64,000 nt of DNA from Galdieria partita (lineage: Eukaryota; Rhodophyta; Bangiophyceae; Galdieriales; Galdieriaceae), in the NCBI GenBank assembly GCA_025991245.1, contig BQMJ01000046.1:124001-188000 (forward strand). The letters are read 5' to 3'. Below the pieces are notes generated by a model. The model had not been told where the DNA came from. It did not search any database and saw nothing but the letters and a program-made list of their open reading frames with translations. The position numbers were made by a program, and so were the translations under genes. This document shows positions 10,801-19,185 of this stretch, in pieces; the stretch's first letter is position 1; every line of letters begins with the position of its first letter.

Positions 10801-13800
10801 ATAACAAGGAACAACTCACTGGACATTGGATATTTTTTCAGGATTCAAAGAAGCAAGACCCATCTATGGCAGTCAATCATCCATTGTCCGATGAGGTTAA
10901 AGTTGGCATGTTGCAAAGCTCTGTTGACATGAAACATGTCTCCCACTTTCATACCCAACTTTTAACTTTACTGGCTCCGGTAGACGATGAACAGACAATT
11001 TCGTTGGAGTTGTTGTTAACGGTTGTGAAGTTGTTGCAGCGATTGGAAGACAATTGGAGTGATTGCAATAAGGAAGAAATTCAATATATACATTCCTTGA
11101 TAGCGCCGTATTTCACATGGATAGATGAAAAGGATCGACAAATGGCTATAGAAAATCAACGCTTATGGGATGTTTTTATCAATCATATAACATCCAATAC
11201 ATATTCTAACGATATTCGTATTGCATATCTCAAGAGATGGCCGTTTGTATTCAGTTGTGGGAATCAGCAAAGATATAAAGATTTGGTATCTCTCTTGTTT
11301 CAGTTGTGGATGGATACGGAACAAGAAGATGTCGTTGTATTGGAAGTGAGACAATTGATTATGAAGTTGGCTGAATTGGATATTTCATTGTTTCTCTTTC
11401 AGCTGGAAGATATGGTCAAGAAGTCACAGACAACTGGTTGGGAAGAATTGCCGATGGAAATATCTCGTTCCATTCCTTTGCTGGAGATATTTTCTAATGT
11501 CACATTGGATGTATTGAATGATGAAGATGACTTGAGTTGTTTGGTCAAGTCATTGACGATATATCTGCCTGTATTATCAAGAGCACTCGAAAATAGAGAA
11601 ATGCAATCTTCCATTTCTTCTTATGCACAAGGGCTAATTGTTTCTATTCTGTATAGACTATGCAAGTATTTCGGAAAGCAATTTCCAATTGGTTCTCTCA
11701 ACTTGAAAATTTTTACTCAAGATGAACAACAGCCTTGGGAAGGAACATTTTCACGTTCTGCACTTATTCGTTTGATATGTTATCTTACAGTATTGTTTCC
11801 GTCCGAGTTGAAGAATCATTTTACGAATGCTTTGAAATGGATGTTGAAGACGACAAGTACAGACTATGTGATCAGTAACATTTCTTATATAACACCTGCA
11901 ATAGTAGCCGTTTTATCACAAGACGATACGAAAGATATGATGACAGTTTCATTCATAACTGAATTGTTGTCCTTTTTGGATTCAGAGAGTTGTCTATCAT
12001 TGGAAAGACATATTTTCGAGGCTCTGGGTCAGTCCAAGTTGGAGACCATTTTGGTTTCTTATTTGCTTCGAGATGTCAGATTAAGATGGAGACAAGGCGG
12101 AAATAGAAATATTCAAGCTATTTGGGATCCTTACAAGACATTATTATTCAACTTTCCTTTGACCATACAAGTACGTGTGGTGGAGCAATTTCTGCAAGCT
12201 ATGGATATGGATACTCGTTTTGAAGAGGAAATGTTTCCTTTGAGTTTAGAAGGAGTACGTTGCATAACATTATCTCCCACATTTCGCAGTTGGCTTGTGG
12301 AAGAAAAGGACTGTGAAGAAGAAGATACTTTGGAGACACTTGTGTCTTCTTTACTTGAACGAGTCATTCTTTTTTCTGTAAGAAAACAACAACGAATGGA
12401 TATCTTCCAGGAACAATATTCTTCATGGATACTTTGTTTATTCCCTTTTCCTTTGTTTATCCGAGCAATGAAAAGTCTTCTCAAAATGGAGTCGAATGAA
12501 GTAGGTTATCTAGTTTTGACATGTATTTCCCAGTTGCTCTACAAAGAAGAATGGGAACAAACCAAACATGCTACGTGGTACGGAACTGTGGAAAGAATCA
12601 AACAGTCTATTTGTGTTCAACTTTTACCCGACATATTGGAGAGTGTAATCAAAATGCAAGGAAAGGAACAAAAGTTACGAATTGCATCCGTTGCTGCTTT
12701 AGATATTTGTATACAAATGTATCCTCGAAGAAACTTGTTGGACAAATTGTCGCCAGCAATGCAGCCATTGATGAATTCTTGTTGTGAGAAGAGAAAGAAT
12801 ATCGCTTCTTCAAGTATGCTTTGTCTGAGTACTATTGTGAGAAGACTACGAATATCTTGTGTGGAATATGTTCCGCAGTTATTGCAGGTAATCACTACCG
12901 TTTGGGAACAGAGTTGTAGGTTGGCAAACCATAGAAAGCAAAATATCAAACAACAATACTATATTCGAGCCGTTATTGTTCTTGTTTCCAGTTTTCAAGA
13001 ACATTTGAGTCATTTCTGGAGTGTTGCATGTGTCTCTTCTATGTTGAAATGTAGTTGGATGAGTCGTAAGAATCCATTTGCACAACAGCTGATGGACCTA
13101 ATGCAATGGATTACAAGTCATCTTCCCGTTCATGTTGCATTGCCAGTATTGAATGTGGGGTTGGAAGAGATATTTGTTGATAGAATAAGTTTTCTGTTAT
13201 GTTGTATGGAAAAGTGGCTTGATAACATATCGAATAAGGAATTTCGTTCCCATCAACATGACATTTTCAGTTGTTTATTAAAAGCGTTGGATATTCAAAG
13301 ACAGTCTACAGAGATGGGATTGGTATTGGATGAGGAGGAGATTGTAGAGTTGGATAACAAAATTGGACATATCATTACAAAACAAGCATTGCGGTTGATG
13401 GAAAGTGACTTTAAGATATTGTTTATGAGACTGGTCGGTTGGTGTGAAGAAGAATTTTCCAATCCCCATTTGTTGATTCCTTATCATTGGGATGATCGTT
13501 GTCCATTTCGTTGTTGCTATGAAAGACTGAATCCCTTTCTCAGGGTTGTTTGCTCATTAGCTCAAGGATTGCAGGAACTTTTCGTGCCGTACTTTTCTTA
13601 TGTTTTGGATTGGTGTCTTTGGGTTGCTAGTTATCCCACCTTGGAGGAATATCGAAACAAGATGAAAAAGCATTCCATTGAATCGAAGTTTTATAAACGA
13701 AAGAATGAAAGGCCATCTACAGAGTCCAATCCAATGACTCGATACAAGTCTTTGGAAAGACGAGCTATCAGTGAAGCAATCCATGCGATACAACAATATC

Positions 13801-14285
13801 TGATATGGTCATCAGGTGATGGAGATGAGTCACTTTTTGAAAATATTCTTCATCTTTTAGAGAATAGACTTGATTCTAACTCTACTATGATAGATGCAAA
13901 TGTTTTGGCTTCCATGGTTAGTTTGTTTGCTGAGAAGATTGCTAAACAGTTATCTTCCAATGATAAGCAACATCACGATCATACCACAAAAGAGAATAAT
14001 GATGAAAGTGTCGTTGTTGATTCAGAGAGAAGATTGGCTTCTTTAAATCGTTTTCTGCTTATCAAGTGTAGAGATAAGGAACAACAAGTGAAACAAGTTT
14101 CTATGACTTGTGTCGAACAGACAATACAACGTTTGGGCCATCGTTTCCTTTCATTGTTACCTGAAACTTTGCCGCTACTTGCCGAATGTTTAGAAGATGA
14201 AACAATAGAAGAAAAGGCAATGCGAGTGGTTCAGTATTTGGAAGATTTGTCAGGTGAACCCATTCGTCGATATCTCGTGAAATAA
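7896..14285 (+). CDS. UTP10: UTP10/HEATR1, HEAT-repeat subunit of the t-UTP (UtpA) complex
   Basis: A giant nucleolar HEAT-repeat scaffold of UtpA, needed for rDNA transcription and small-subunit processome assembly. A single uninterrupted exon of about 2,129 codons, near the human HEATR1 length (2,144). The ATG at 7896 gives MALAKQLENIQ, which matches the 'sLa.QL..l' opening of the family. An upstream in-frame TTG adds only 14 residues. The diagnostic N-terminal block is FLLRATHKCLEWLVRGLEAG, then ALPFHATPPFFRVL, then the LKPVCQHKEPLQRSTLRQH region, equivalent to 'LLRP.HK.LEWLIRRF' and 'W.WL.pv.....PlpRstl.q'. The rest is HEAT-like helices, ending in RRYLVK. It begins only ~66 bp after the CSP41 stop and ends 8 nt before the ATG of the E2 gene. 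Confidence 0.9.
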   Translation: MALAKQLENIQTTGNYIYQRPKAPPSILFDNSISRKLDTEQILNLAVEGLETLRNLDQRFCRFEHSIFSLLHPIDRNLKQDEENKGIDKEIREFCLLASPYFLLRATHKCLEWLVRGLEAGKRNVDELIALALPFHATPPFFRVLSVCELDSTRWVFLKPVCQHKEPLQRSTLRQHAPLWLWRFVTQTAKDCAQRSVRAYQLYSFWAVFVRERLQTSGERDNLIMKDILLDTLLGIQMRQGDWDSLLEYRKACLVVLCTFFERFRLHPDILSVCLEALCCSFDSVCSLQNMTRAVYPLEEENMFYPLLKSLVKCLMLLFYYHGDNRKKEDDKYLILSSESISQLCKNESTLGRILEELVRELDTEYTKPFITVVCLSMIEQLPTNIDYLEAVFLVFALMPEQESLRYLIRKLLECFERQLEMISSKQGDTSDTPLSSTDSQSIILQRLQKVMRRLNNMGNTQELDWGIREYLRQSKNESVRKQLVGVLVGVLSGSMLLPVTIHREEMSLGVSDQLSETITETLLGALEHPEATIREEALNMLKQYLLESNREEEDHHTTKEEIRNISETLIRRIDMEDCSSVVQSVLDLFVEYVELQNSVGPLLLWSIERRLERMFKQIDDMDKQITLELLQKLPLLQMNEATACITPSLIGNVLSFVLHPEIDWNWKQTALNVWMTLWCKVMGKSIDKRISCEVESPVSLIIEVLIYMLTNDSLKSNDWMYIVSIVEKLMKDCLDIMSHGKGHSWQRQMMFHQIIFISVILHIFLRTHCDDERIGNIGKEKLYSLITCVIESIAVWILSDVRHGKNKPLDSVLINAWTEHANWMDPSFLQKLFSEINASIPFFVGMSLLKQFYQTVDDESGTMMKKRTHLLATILFPLENCKWNVNVFDQNMICDCICHISKGGMEENIVHLLWDNEFHFRPFWIASFFLINESMKTDYLGMAISFMLYQQFPLARSAIENAWKYTGHNKEQLTGHWIFFQDSKKQDPSMAVNHPLSDEVKVGMLQSSVDMKHVSHFHTQLLTLLAPVDDEQTISLELLLTVVKLLQRLEDNWSDCNKEEIQYIHSLIAPYFTWIDEKDRQMAIENQRLWDVFINHITSNTYSNDIRIAYLKRWPFVFSCGNQQRYKDLVSLLFQLWMDTEQEDVVVLEVRQLIMKLAELDISLFLFQLEDMVKKSQTTGWEELPMEISRSIPLLEIFSNVTLDVLNDEDDLSCLVKSLTIYLPVLSRALENREMQSSISSYAQGLIVSILYRLCKYFGKQFPIGSLNLKIFTQDEQQPWEGTFSRSALIRLICYLTVLFPSELKNHFTNALKWMLKTTSTDYVISNISYITPAIVAVLSQDDTKDMMTVSFITELLSFLDSESCLSLERHIFEALGQSKLETILVSYLLRDVRLRWRQGGNRNIQAIWDPYKTLLFNFPLTIQVRVVEQFLQAMDMDTRFEEEMFPLSLEGVRCITLSPTFRSWLVEEKDCEEEDTLETLVSSLLERVILFSVRKQQRMDIFQEQYSSWILCLFPFPLFIRAMKSLLKMESNEVGYLVLTCISQLLYKEEWEQTKHATWYGTVERIKQSICVQLLPDILESVIKMQGKEQKLRIASVAALDICIQMYPRRNLLDKLSPAMQPLMNSCCEKRKNIASSSMLCLSTIVRRLRISCVEYVPQLLQVITTVWEQSCRLANHRKQNIKQQYYIRAVIVLVSSFQEHLSHFWSVACVSSMLKCSWMSRKNPFAQQLMDLMQWITSHLPVHVALPVLNVGLEEIFVDRISFLLCCMEKWLDNISNKEFRSHQHDIFSCLLKALDIQRQSTEMGLVLDEEEIVELDNKIGHIITKQALRLMESDFKILFMRLVGWCEEEFSNPHLLIPYHWDDRCPFRCCYERLNPFLRVVCSLAQGLQELFVPYFSYVLDWCLWVASYPTLEEYRNKMKKHSIESKFYKRKNERPSTESNPMTRYKSLERRAISEAIHAIQQYLIWSSGDGDESLFENILHLLENRLDSNSTMIDANVLASMVSLFAEKIAKQLSSNDKQHHDHTTKENNDESVVVDSERRLASLNRFLLIKCRDKEQQVKQVSMTCVEQTIQRLGHRFLSLLPETLPLLAECLEDETIEEKAMRVVQYLEDLSGEPIRRYLVK

Positions 14286-14292
14286 AGTTTTC

Positions 14293-15008
14293 ATGGCAGC
14301 TCAAACTTGCGTCGTAAGTAGTGTGGTTTATATCGTTGAAGAAATTTTTATTTTATCACTTTATAGCATAGACTTACACAGGAACTCAAACGACTACAAA
14401 AAGACCCTCCACAATATATCCACGTCGTTCCTTGTCCTAAAAACTTTCTAACTTGGTATTTCGTTTTGGAAGGACCTCCGGAGACTTGTTATGAAGGAGG
14501 TGTTTATTTAGGAAAGTTGATTTTTCCGAAAGAGTTTCCATATAAACCACCTGGTAAGTTGTATAACTTGTGAGGTTATTTTCGTTCACTGACTTGTGTG
14601 AAAGCCATCTATTTATGTACCCCCAACGGTCGTTTGCAGACAGACACTCGTCTTTGCCTATCTATGAGTGATTTCCATCCTGAAACTTGGAACCCTTTAT
14701 GGTCAACTGCAGCAGTTTTGAATGGTTTACTTTCTTTTATGGTGTCTGAAGAAACTTCTATGAATACGTTAAAAACAAGTTTACAGGAAAGACGGAGACT
14801 AGCTTTATTGTCTCATCGTTTCAACGCTCAGTCAAAAACTTTTTGTCAACTATTTCCTGAATGGATAAGACAAGACTTGGATAACTCAGCTTTGTTGTTG
14901 GAAAAACAACCGAGACCAACACCAAGAATAGAGAACCCTATTTCCAAGCTCTTTTGGACAGCGACATTGTTGGTGTTTCTTGGTTTTGTGCTACTCTATT
15001 TGAACTAA
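14293..15008 (+). CDS. UBC6: Ubc6/UBE2J-type ER tail-anchored ubiquitin-conjugating enzyme
   Basis: An E2 enzyme that works with ER ubiquitin ligases in ER-associated degradation. Three exons (14293-14313, 14367-14553, 14605-15008) join in frame. The short first exon encodes MAAQTCV. The UBC fold follows with HRLTQELKRLQKDPPQY, FVLEGPPETCYEGGVY, FPYKPP and the active-site region DTRLCLSMSDFHPETWNP. In the last, the catalytic Cys lies in RLCLSMS and the Ubc6-type FHPE.WNP replaces the canonical HPN loop. The last ~20 residues (KLFWTATLLVFLGFVLLYLN) form a hydrophobic tail anchor with almost no lumenal tail. HRD1, a usual partner ligase class, is also in this window at 40.5-42.1 kb. The stop is 29 bp from the convergent pseudouridine-synthase stop. 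Confidence 0.93.
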
Positions 15009-15037
15009 TTGATTCTCTCTGAAGAAAGAGTTGGACT

Positions 15038-16090
15038 TTACTTGTCGTGAAGTCCTAATATATTCCAAGTATTTTCCATATGTAAAGGCAATGGAGCAAT
15101 GATTGTTTTCCATGTCTTTTGTGGTTTGTCCAAAGTTTCTATATTTGGAAATGAAATGGAATAGGCATGAAGATGAATTCCTTTGGGTTGTTGGAGCAAA
15201 TGAGACAAGCCTTGATACGCAACATGAGTTTTTTCTTCCAAACGATTCAAAGGATATCTTTCATCTCCAAAAATAGGACAATTGAGAACTTGTGCACAAT
15301 GTAGTCGCAATTGTCTCTTCCTGCCTGTAATAGGCTCCAATTCTAACCAAGCTGCAACAGAATGTAACTTTTGAATCACTCGATATCTGGTAATGGCTAC
15401 CTTTCCATCCACAGGTTTTCGTATTTCTCCTTGAGTGGGTAAAGGATTGCCTATGACCAAGGCCCAGTATGACTTGTTTACTTGTCGTTGTTGAAATAGT
15501 AATGCCAACTTTTTAGCAGCAGCAGAATTTCTAGCCAAAAGCAAAGTTCCACTCACTTCTTTATCTAAACGATGTACCAATTTGGGAAACTCTTCACTAC
15601 CCAAAGAGAGCGCAGGAAGCAGCGTCCCTAGATGTGAATCTTTCAAACCACTTCCTCCTTGACAAGCTAGATTGGAAGGTTTGTTAATAACTATCACGTT
15701 GTTATCTTTGTAAAGCACCCAACTACGCACTTTTTCCTCCACTTGTTCTGATAATACGGGCCTCTTCCTTTCGACTACCCATTCACTGGCAGAATCACCG
15801 AAACCTTCTAGTTGTTTGGGAACACATAAAATGGAAGAAGAACGAACTCTTTCACCCGCTCTCTTTACAGCTTGGCCATCCACCTTGATGGCGCCTTTCC
15901 TGATACATTTTTCCAAAAAAGACTGTGGTAGTCTACCCAGTTGACGACGTAAGAAACGGTCTAATCTAGTACCATCATCTGCTTCTGTCACTTTCCATTT
16001 CAATTCTTCTTGTTCTATATTATTTTCTTGAAGAAAAGTGGAAAAACGTCTAGTGACAAGTTGCGATGACTTTGATCGTAACCACAACAT
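15038..16090 (-). CDS. RluA-family RNA pseudouridine synthase, organelle-targeted
   Basis: Isomerises uridine to pseudouridine in rRNA or tRNA. A single exon of 350 residues. The N terminus MLWLRSKSSQLVTRRFST is basic and Ser/Thr-rich and ends in a typical mitochondrial-type RRFS processing context. An S4 RNA-binding domain follows (TRLDRFLRRQLGRLPQSFLE... KGAIKVDG). The catalytic domain includes VINKPSNLACQGG and the active-site LVHRLDKEVSGTLLLARN, where the usual HRLD.(D/E).SG aspartate is present, and later ITGRKRQLRLHCA. The layout resembles plant mitochondrial RluA-type enzymes and human RPUSD4. The target site is unknown. The start codon lies only 3 bp from that of the divergent glycosylasparaginase. 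Confidence 0.9.
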   Translation of the reverse strand: MLWLRSKSSQLVTRRFSTFLQENNIEQEELKWKVTEADDGTRLDRFLRRQLGRLPQSFLEKCIRKGAIKVDGQAVKRAGERVRSSSILCVPKQLEGFGDSASEWVVERKRPVLSEQVEEKVRSWVLYKDNNVIVINKPSNLACQGGSGLKDSHLGTLLPALSLGSEEFPKLVHRLDKEVSGTLLLARNSAAAKKLALLFQQRQVNKSYWALVIGNPLPTQGEIRKPVDGKVAITRYRVIQKLHSVAAWLELEPITGRKRQLRLHCAQVLNCPIFGDERYPLNRLEEKTHVAYQGLSHLLQQPKGIHLHAYSISFPNIETLDKPQKTWKTIIAPLPLHMENTWNILGLHDK

Positions 16091-16093
16091 CTA

Positions 16094-17319
16094 ATGCATT
16101 TTCGTCCTGTCGCTATCGCTACATGGGATTTCGGTTTACAAGCTGTCGAAAACGCGGCTTCCATATTAGGCAACCCTGAAAACAGGGGAAATGAAGCATT
16201 ATTGGATGCCATCGTACGAGGAATAGAATCAGTAGAACTCAATCCAAAAGTCTCCAGTGTTGGTTATGGAGGATTGCCTAATGCCGAAGGAGTACTCCAA
16301 CTCGATGCAGCAATCATGTTGGGTAACGGAAGTGGAGGATCAGTGAGTCGCTAGGGTATGGGTTGAGGGATTGATGGTTATTTCTAGGTTTTATCATTGC
16401 AAGGTTTTCCCGCTGCGATTCCTGTAGCTCGTTTGGTGTTGGAGAAGAGTCGCCATCCTTGCCTTTGTGGAAATGGCGCCAGAAAGTTTGCCGAACAATT
16501 TGGTTTCCAATCCGTTGATAATGAAAAACTTTTAACACCATATGCTCTACAACGTTTGGAAATGTTTCAAAAACAGAGTGATCAAGAGGTATGAAAGGGA
16601 TGTTGCCCTGGTTGTCTCTGATGTTTTTCGTATGACCAAAGAGCAACGAGTTGTCTGATACGGTGGGATTGATTTGTTGTACCAGAGATGAGGATACAAA
16701 GGAATCAGTTATTGCGGCAGGTTGTGCAACGAGTGGTTCCGCTTTCAAACAAGTATGAACCTGTGTTTTGTTGATGTGCAATATGGATAGCTGTTTTGGA
16801 TGGTTAGGATGGCAGGGTTGGTGATTCTGCAATATTTGGTTGTGGTTTATATGCCCAAAATGGTATTGGAGCCGCAACAAGTACGGGAGACGGAGACATT
16901 ATTATGAAGTACGGCAAGGTCTTTTGAGTATCGAAATCCTCACCAAGTTGTGAAGATACTGTTGTGCGTATCAAATAGTGGAAGAAATGCGTCATGGAAT
17001 GGGACCACAAAAGGCTTGTGAAACAGTCGTGACGAGATTACAAAGCCAAGTTCCCTGCTGTCAAGCTGCATTTGTGGCAGTGGTTGGTGATAGTTGTTGT
17101 GATGAGTAGATTGTGGAAGATTATATGAAATGTTTAGAATTGCGCTGGTGAATATGGGGCGTATAGTACACATCAAGGCTTTTCATATGCCGTTTGGAAC
17201 GAACAAGGTAGTTGATGGTTATACAAGATGGATGGATTTACTTGCTATTTTTAGGAGTACAAGTCAATCAAGTAAGCTTATCTAAAAGTAACTGTCCTAT
17301 TTGGAAACATTTGTGTTGA
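16094..17319 (+). CDS. AGA: Glycosylasparaginase (N4-(beta-N-acetylglucosaminyl)-L-asparaginase)
   Basis: An Ntn-hydrolase that splits the GlcNAc-asparagine bond when glycoproteins are broken down; normally lysosomal or vacuolar. Seven exons (16094-16342, 16388-16588, 16642-16752, 16808-16908, 16956-17079, 17138-17207, 17255-17319) join in frame to 306 residues. The N-terminal alpha part has [20 protein letters not shown]. Autocleavage is expected before Thr in ELSDTVGLI, the new N-terminal nucleophile, equivalent to HDTIGM in human AGA. The beta part has [44 protein letters not shown] and [13 protein letters not shown]. Unlike human AGA, the apparent start gives no signal peptide ([14 protein letters not shown] begins at the mature fold). 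Either the enzyme is not secreted by the usual route or a leader exon lies within the neighbouring gene. Confidence 0.88.
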
Positions 17320-17360
17320 GCATACATATATGGAAAGAAGGAGAATAAGTTGAAAACATA

Positions 17361-18487
17361 TTACGAACGGCTGATTTGTCTTATCATTGCAGCACGTTGA
17401 AAGATGTTTCCTTTTTTGTTCCAAACAAAGTGATACAAGTAAGCCAATCCTGAACCAACCGTAGTCAAAGTAGTTAGCGCAATCACAGCCACGTCCATGT
17501 GGTCGTTGAACAATTCTATAAAAGTCATCAACCATCCAATATTATGTCGTATATAGTTACCTGGATGCATTCCGTGAAACAAACTATACCCAATCAGTAC
17601 CAACTGGGCAGCGGTATTCCATTTGCTGATCAACAAAGGTTGTATCTTCAACGGTTCAATACGCGATACCTTTTCATAACCTCTTATATGAAAATTCATC
17701 AACTCTCAAAAGGATTTTCGCCTTACGTGAAAAAAATCGGAAAGAAAAGAGCTGCTGTTTCGATGTCGCTTGATCATTTCCCAACGCTTATACACAGAAC
17801 CAAAGATAAGACAACCATCACGACTGAAAATGAGCAACGCCAAAGTACAAGGTATCAGATGGTTAGCAGTGAGTGAAAATACTAGAGCGTTGATCAACAA
17901 CTATGCTCTTTAAGTACGGTGTGCTGTTGGAGTTGTACACAAATACTTGCCTTGTCAGCCAAAGGGTCCAAATAAGAGCCAAGTACAGTCGACAAGCGAT
18001 ATTTTCTGGCAAGAAATCCATCCAACCAATCAGTAACACTAGCTGCTGCAAGGCCCACTGTTGCTGCTTCATATTGTTGAAAATGGATCAACGAAGCGAT
18101 GACAGGAATACAAGCTATCCTAGTACCCGTAATACAGTTGGCAACGTTCCAGTCAGAAACTCGTTTTTCTAAAGTTTCCACATTCTGCCACTCCTTTTTG
18201 TTGTGGTCTGATGGAACGATGTATCGTCGTTCCAAGAGGGATGGACGAAAACTGCGCCAGTTGGAATCAACTTGTTTGTACCAGCGAAAAGTTGGTTCTT
18301 TTCGGAGCCATCGGGATAACAATAAACGTTTAGACTCTGTACCAAGTTCAAGTCTTTTAGAAAATAGGGCTACTTTGGAACTCAAATATCTGAAACGACA
18401 GGTGAGTAGTTGCAGCGATGATTCCATACCAGTTGCCAATTCCAAGTGGGGGGAATCACTTGTGCCCATCGCTATCCAACTTGTCAA
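17361..18487 (-). CDS. CRLS1: Cardiolipin synthase, CDP-alcohol phosphatidyltransferase type
   Basis: Makes cardiolipin from phosphatidylglycerol and CDP-diacylglycerol in mitochondrial inner membranes; the related PG-phosphate synthase is a less likely alternative. Three exons on the minus strand. The signature D-x2-D-G-x2-A-R-x8-G-x3-D-x3-D is seen as DWLDGFLARKYRLSTVLG followed by SYLDPLADK. Exon 2 (from 17900) continues with LLINALVFSLTANHLIPCTLALLIFSRD, matching CRLS1 'LiP..lt..I.sRD'. The last exon has LKIQPLLISKWNTAAQLVLIG, matching 'lkPtfiSKvNTavQl.L'. The first intron (17950-17901) starts with GC (AAG/gcaagt). The N-terminal ~120 residues are basic and Ser-rich, consistent with organelle import. 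The start at 18487 could instead be the in-frame ATG near 18426. The divergent XRCC4-like gene begins at 18505. Confidence 0.88.
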
Positions 18488-18504
18488 AAACTCTCAGGCA
18501 CTCA

Positions 18505-19170
18505 ATGACTTGCCCGTCGGACTTGACTTGGAATGGCAAGCTCGAGATACAAGGTTCCGCACCCACTGAACAACAAGCACTGTTCGCTTTGATACGGATA
18601 ACCCAAGCAACACTTTCCGTTTCTGTTTCTGACGGCTGTCGTGTTTGGTTTGGACAAGGTATTGAGTTGGTCTATTTTTCCGTGTTTCTTGCTGCCATTG
18701 GTTGGAATATAGGTGATGAAAGTGTCATCAGTACCGCTGTCAAAGTCACCAAGAGCAGACTAGAAATACTTGCGGATACTTTAAAACAACCATCTCAAGA
18801 CACAACTATTGTATTGACGAGTGGAGGAAAAGATGAGACGCAAGACTCCATCTATTTGAAAGTAATGAGAGTCGTTTTATCTGGTTTGTCGTTGCCCATT
18901 GTTTCTATGGAGTTGTCAAGTCGATCGATGGACACATTTCTAGAAAATATTTGGGATGTTCTCACTATGTTGCGATGCAAGAATGAAGAGTTGGAAAGTG
19001 TTGTGAGACGTGAAGAAACAGTCAATCAAGAGTTGCAACGTGCACTCGAATTGACTAGAGAGGAAAAGAATAGAATAGAGGAAAGATTGTTGAAAAAGTT
19101 TATGCTGCTTTTGAATGAAAAGAAACGAAAAATAGAGCAATTGGAGCAACCCATAGAGAAAAGTGGTTAG
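18505..19170 (+). CDS. XRCC4: Candidate XRCC4, non-homologous end-joining factor
   Basis: XRCC4 scaffolds DNA ligase IV during end joining. A single exon of about 221 residues starts at the ATG at 18505, which clears the divergent cardiolipin synthase gene by 17 bp; an upstream in-frame ATG at 18418 would overlap it. The N-terminal ~115 residues could form the XRCC4 head: ATLSVSVSDGCRVWFGQ aligns with the 'fvitLtDG.saW.G' strand pair. The following long coiled coil ends in RIEERLLKKFMLLLNEKKRK. This closely mirrors the human segment ending LYKRFILVLNEKKTKI, at the same position in the stalk just before the ligase-IV site. The protein stops shortly after, without the long disordered tail of animal XRCC4. 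It starts a tandem with serine racemase 15 bp downstream. Another XRCC4/XLF/SAS-6-fold member is possible. Confidence 0.65.
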   Translation: MTCPSDLTWNGKLEIQGSAPTEQQALFALIRITQATLSVSVSDGCRVWFGQGIELVYFSVFLAAIGWNIGDESVISTAVKVTKSRLEILADTLKQPSQDTTIVLTSGGKDETQDSIYLKVMRVVLSGLSLPIVSMELSSRSMDTFLENIWDVLTMLRCKNEELESVVRREETVNQELQRALELTREEKNRIEERLLKKFMLLLNEKKRKIEQLEQPIEKSG

Positions 19171-19185
19171 TGTTGTAGAAATCCA

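Noticed and set aside
12131-12949. Several minus-strand frames of 110-117 codons inside UTP10
   Set aside because: All are antisense shadows of the long HEAT-repeat coding frame, with no conserved motif.
18099-18569. 156-codon plus-strand frame across the cardiolipin synthase start
   Set aside because: Antisense to the conserved N-terminal part of cardiolipin synthase; the real plus-strand gene starts at 18505 in another frame.
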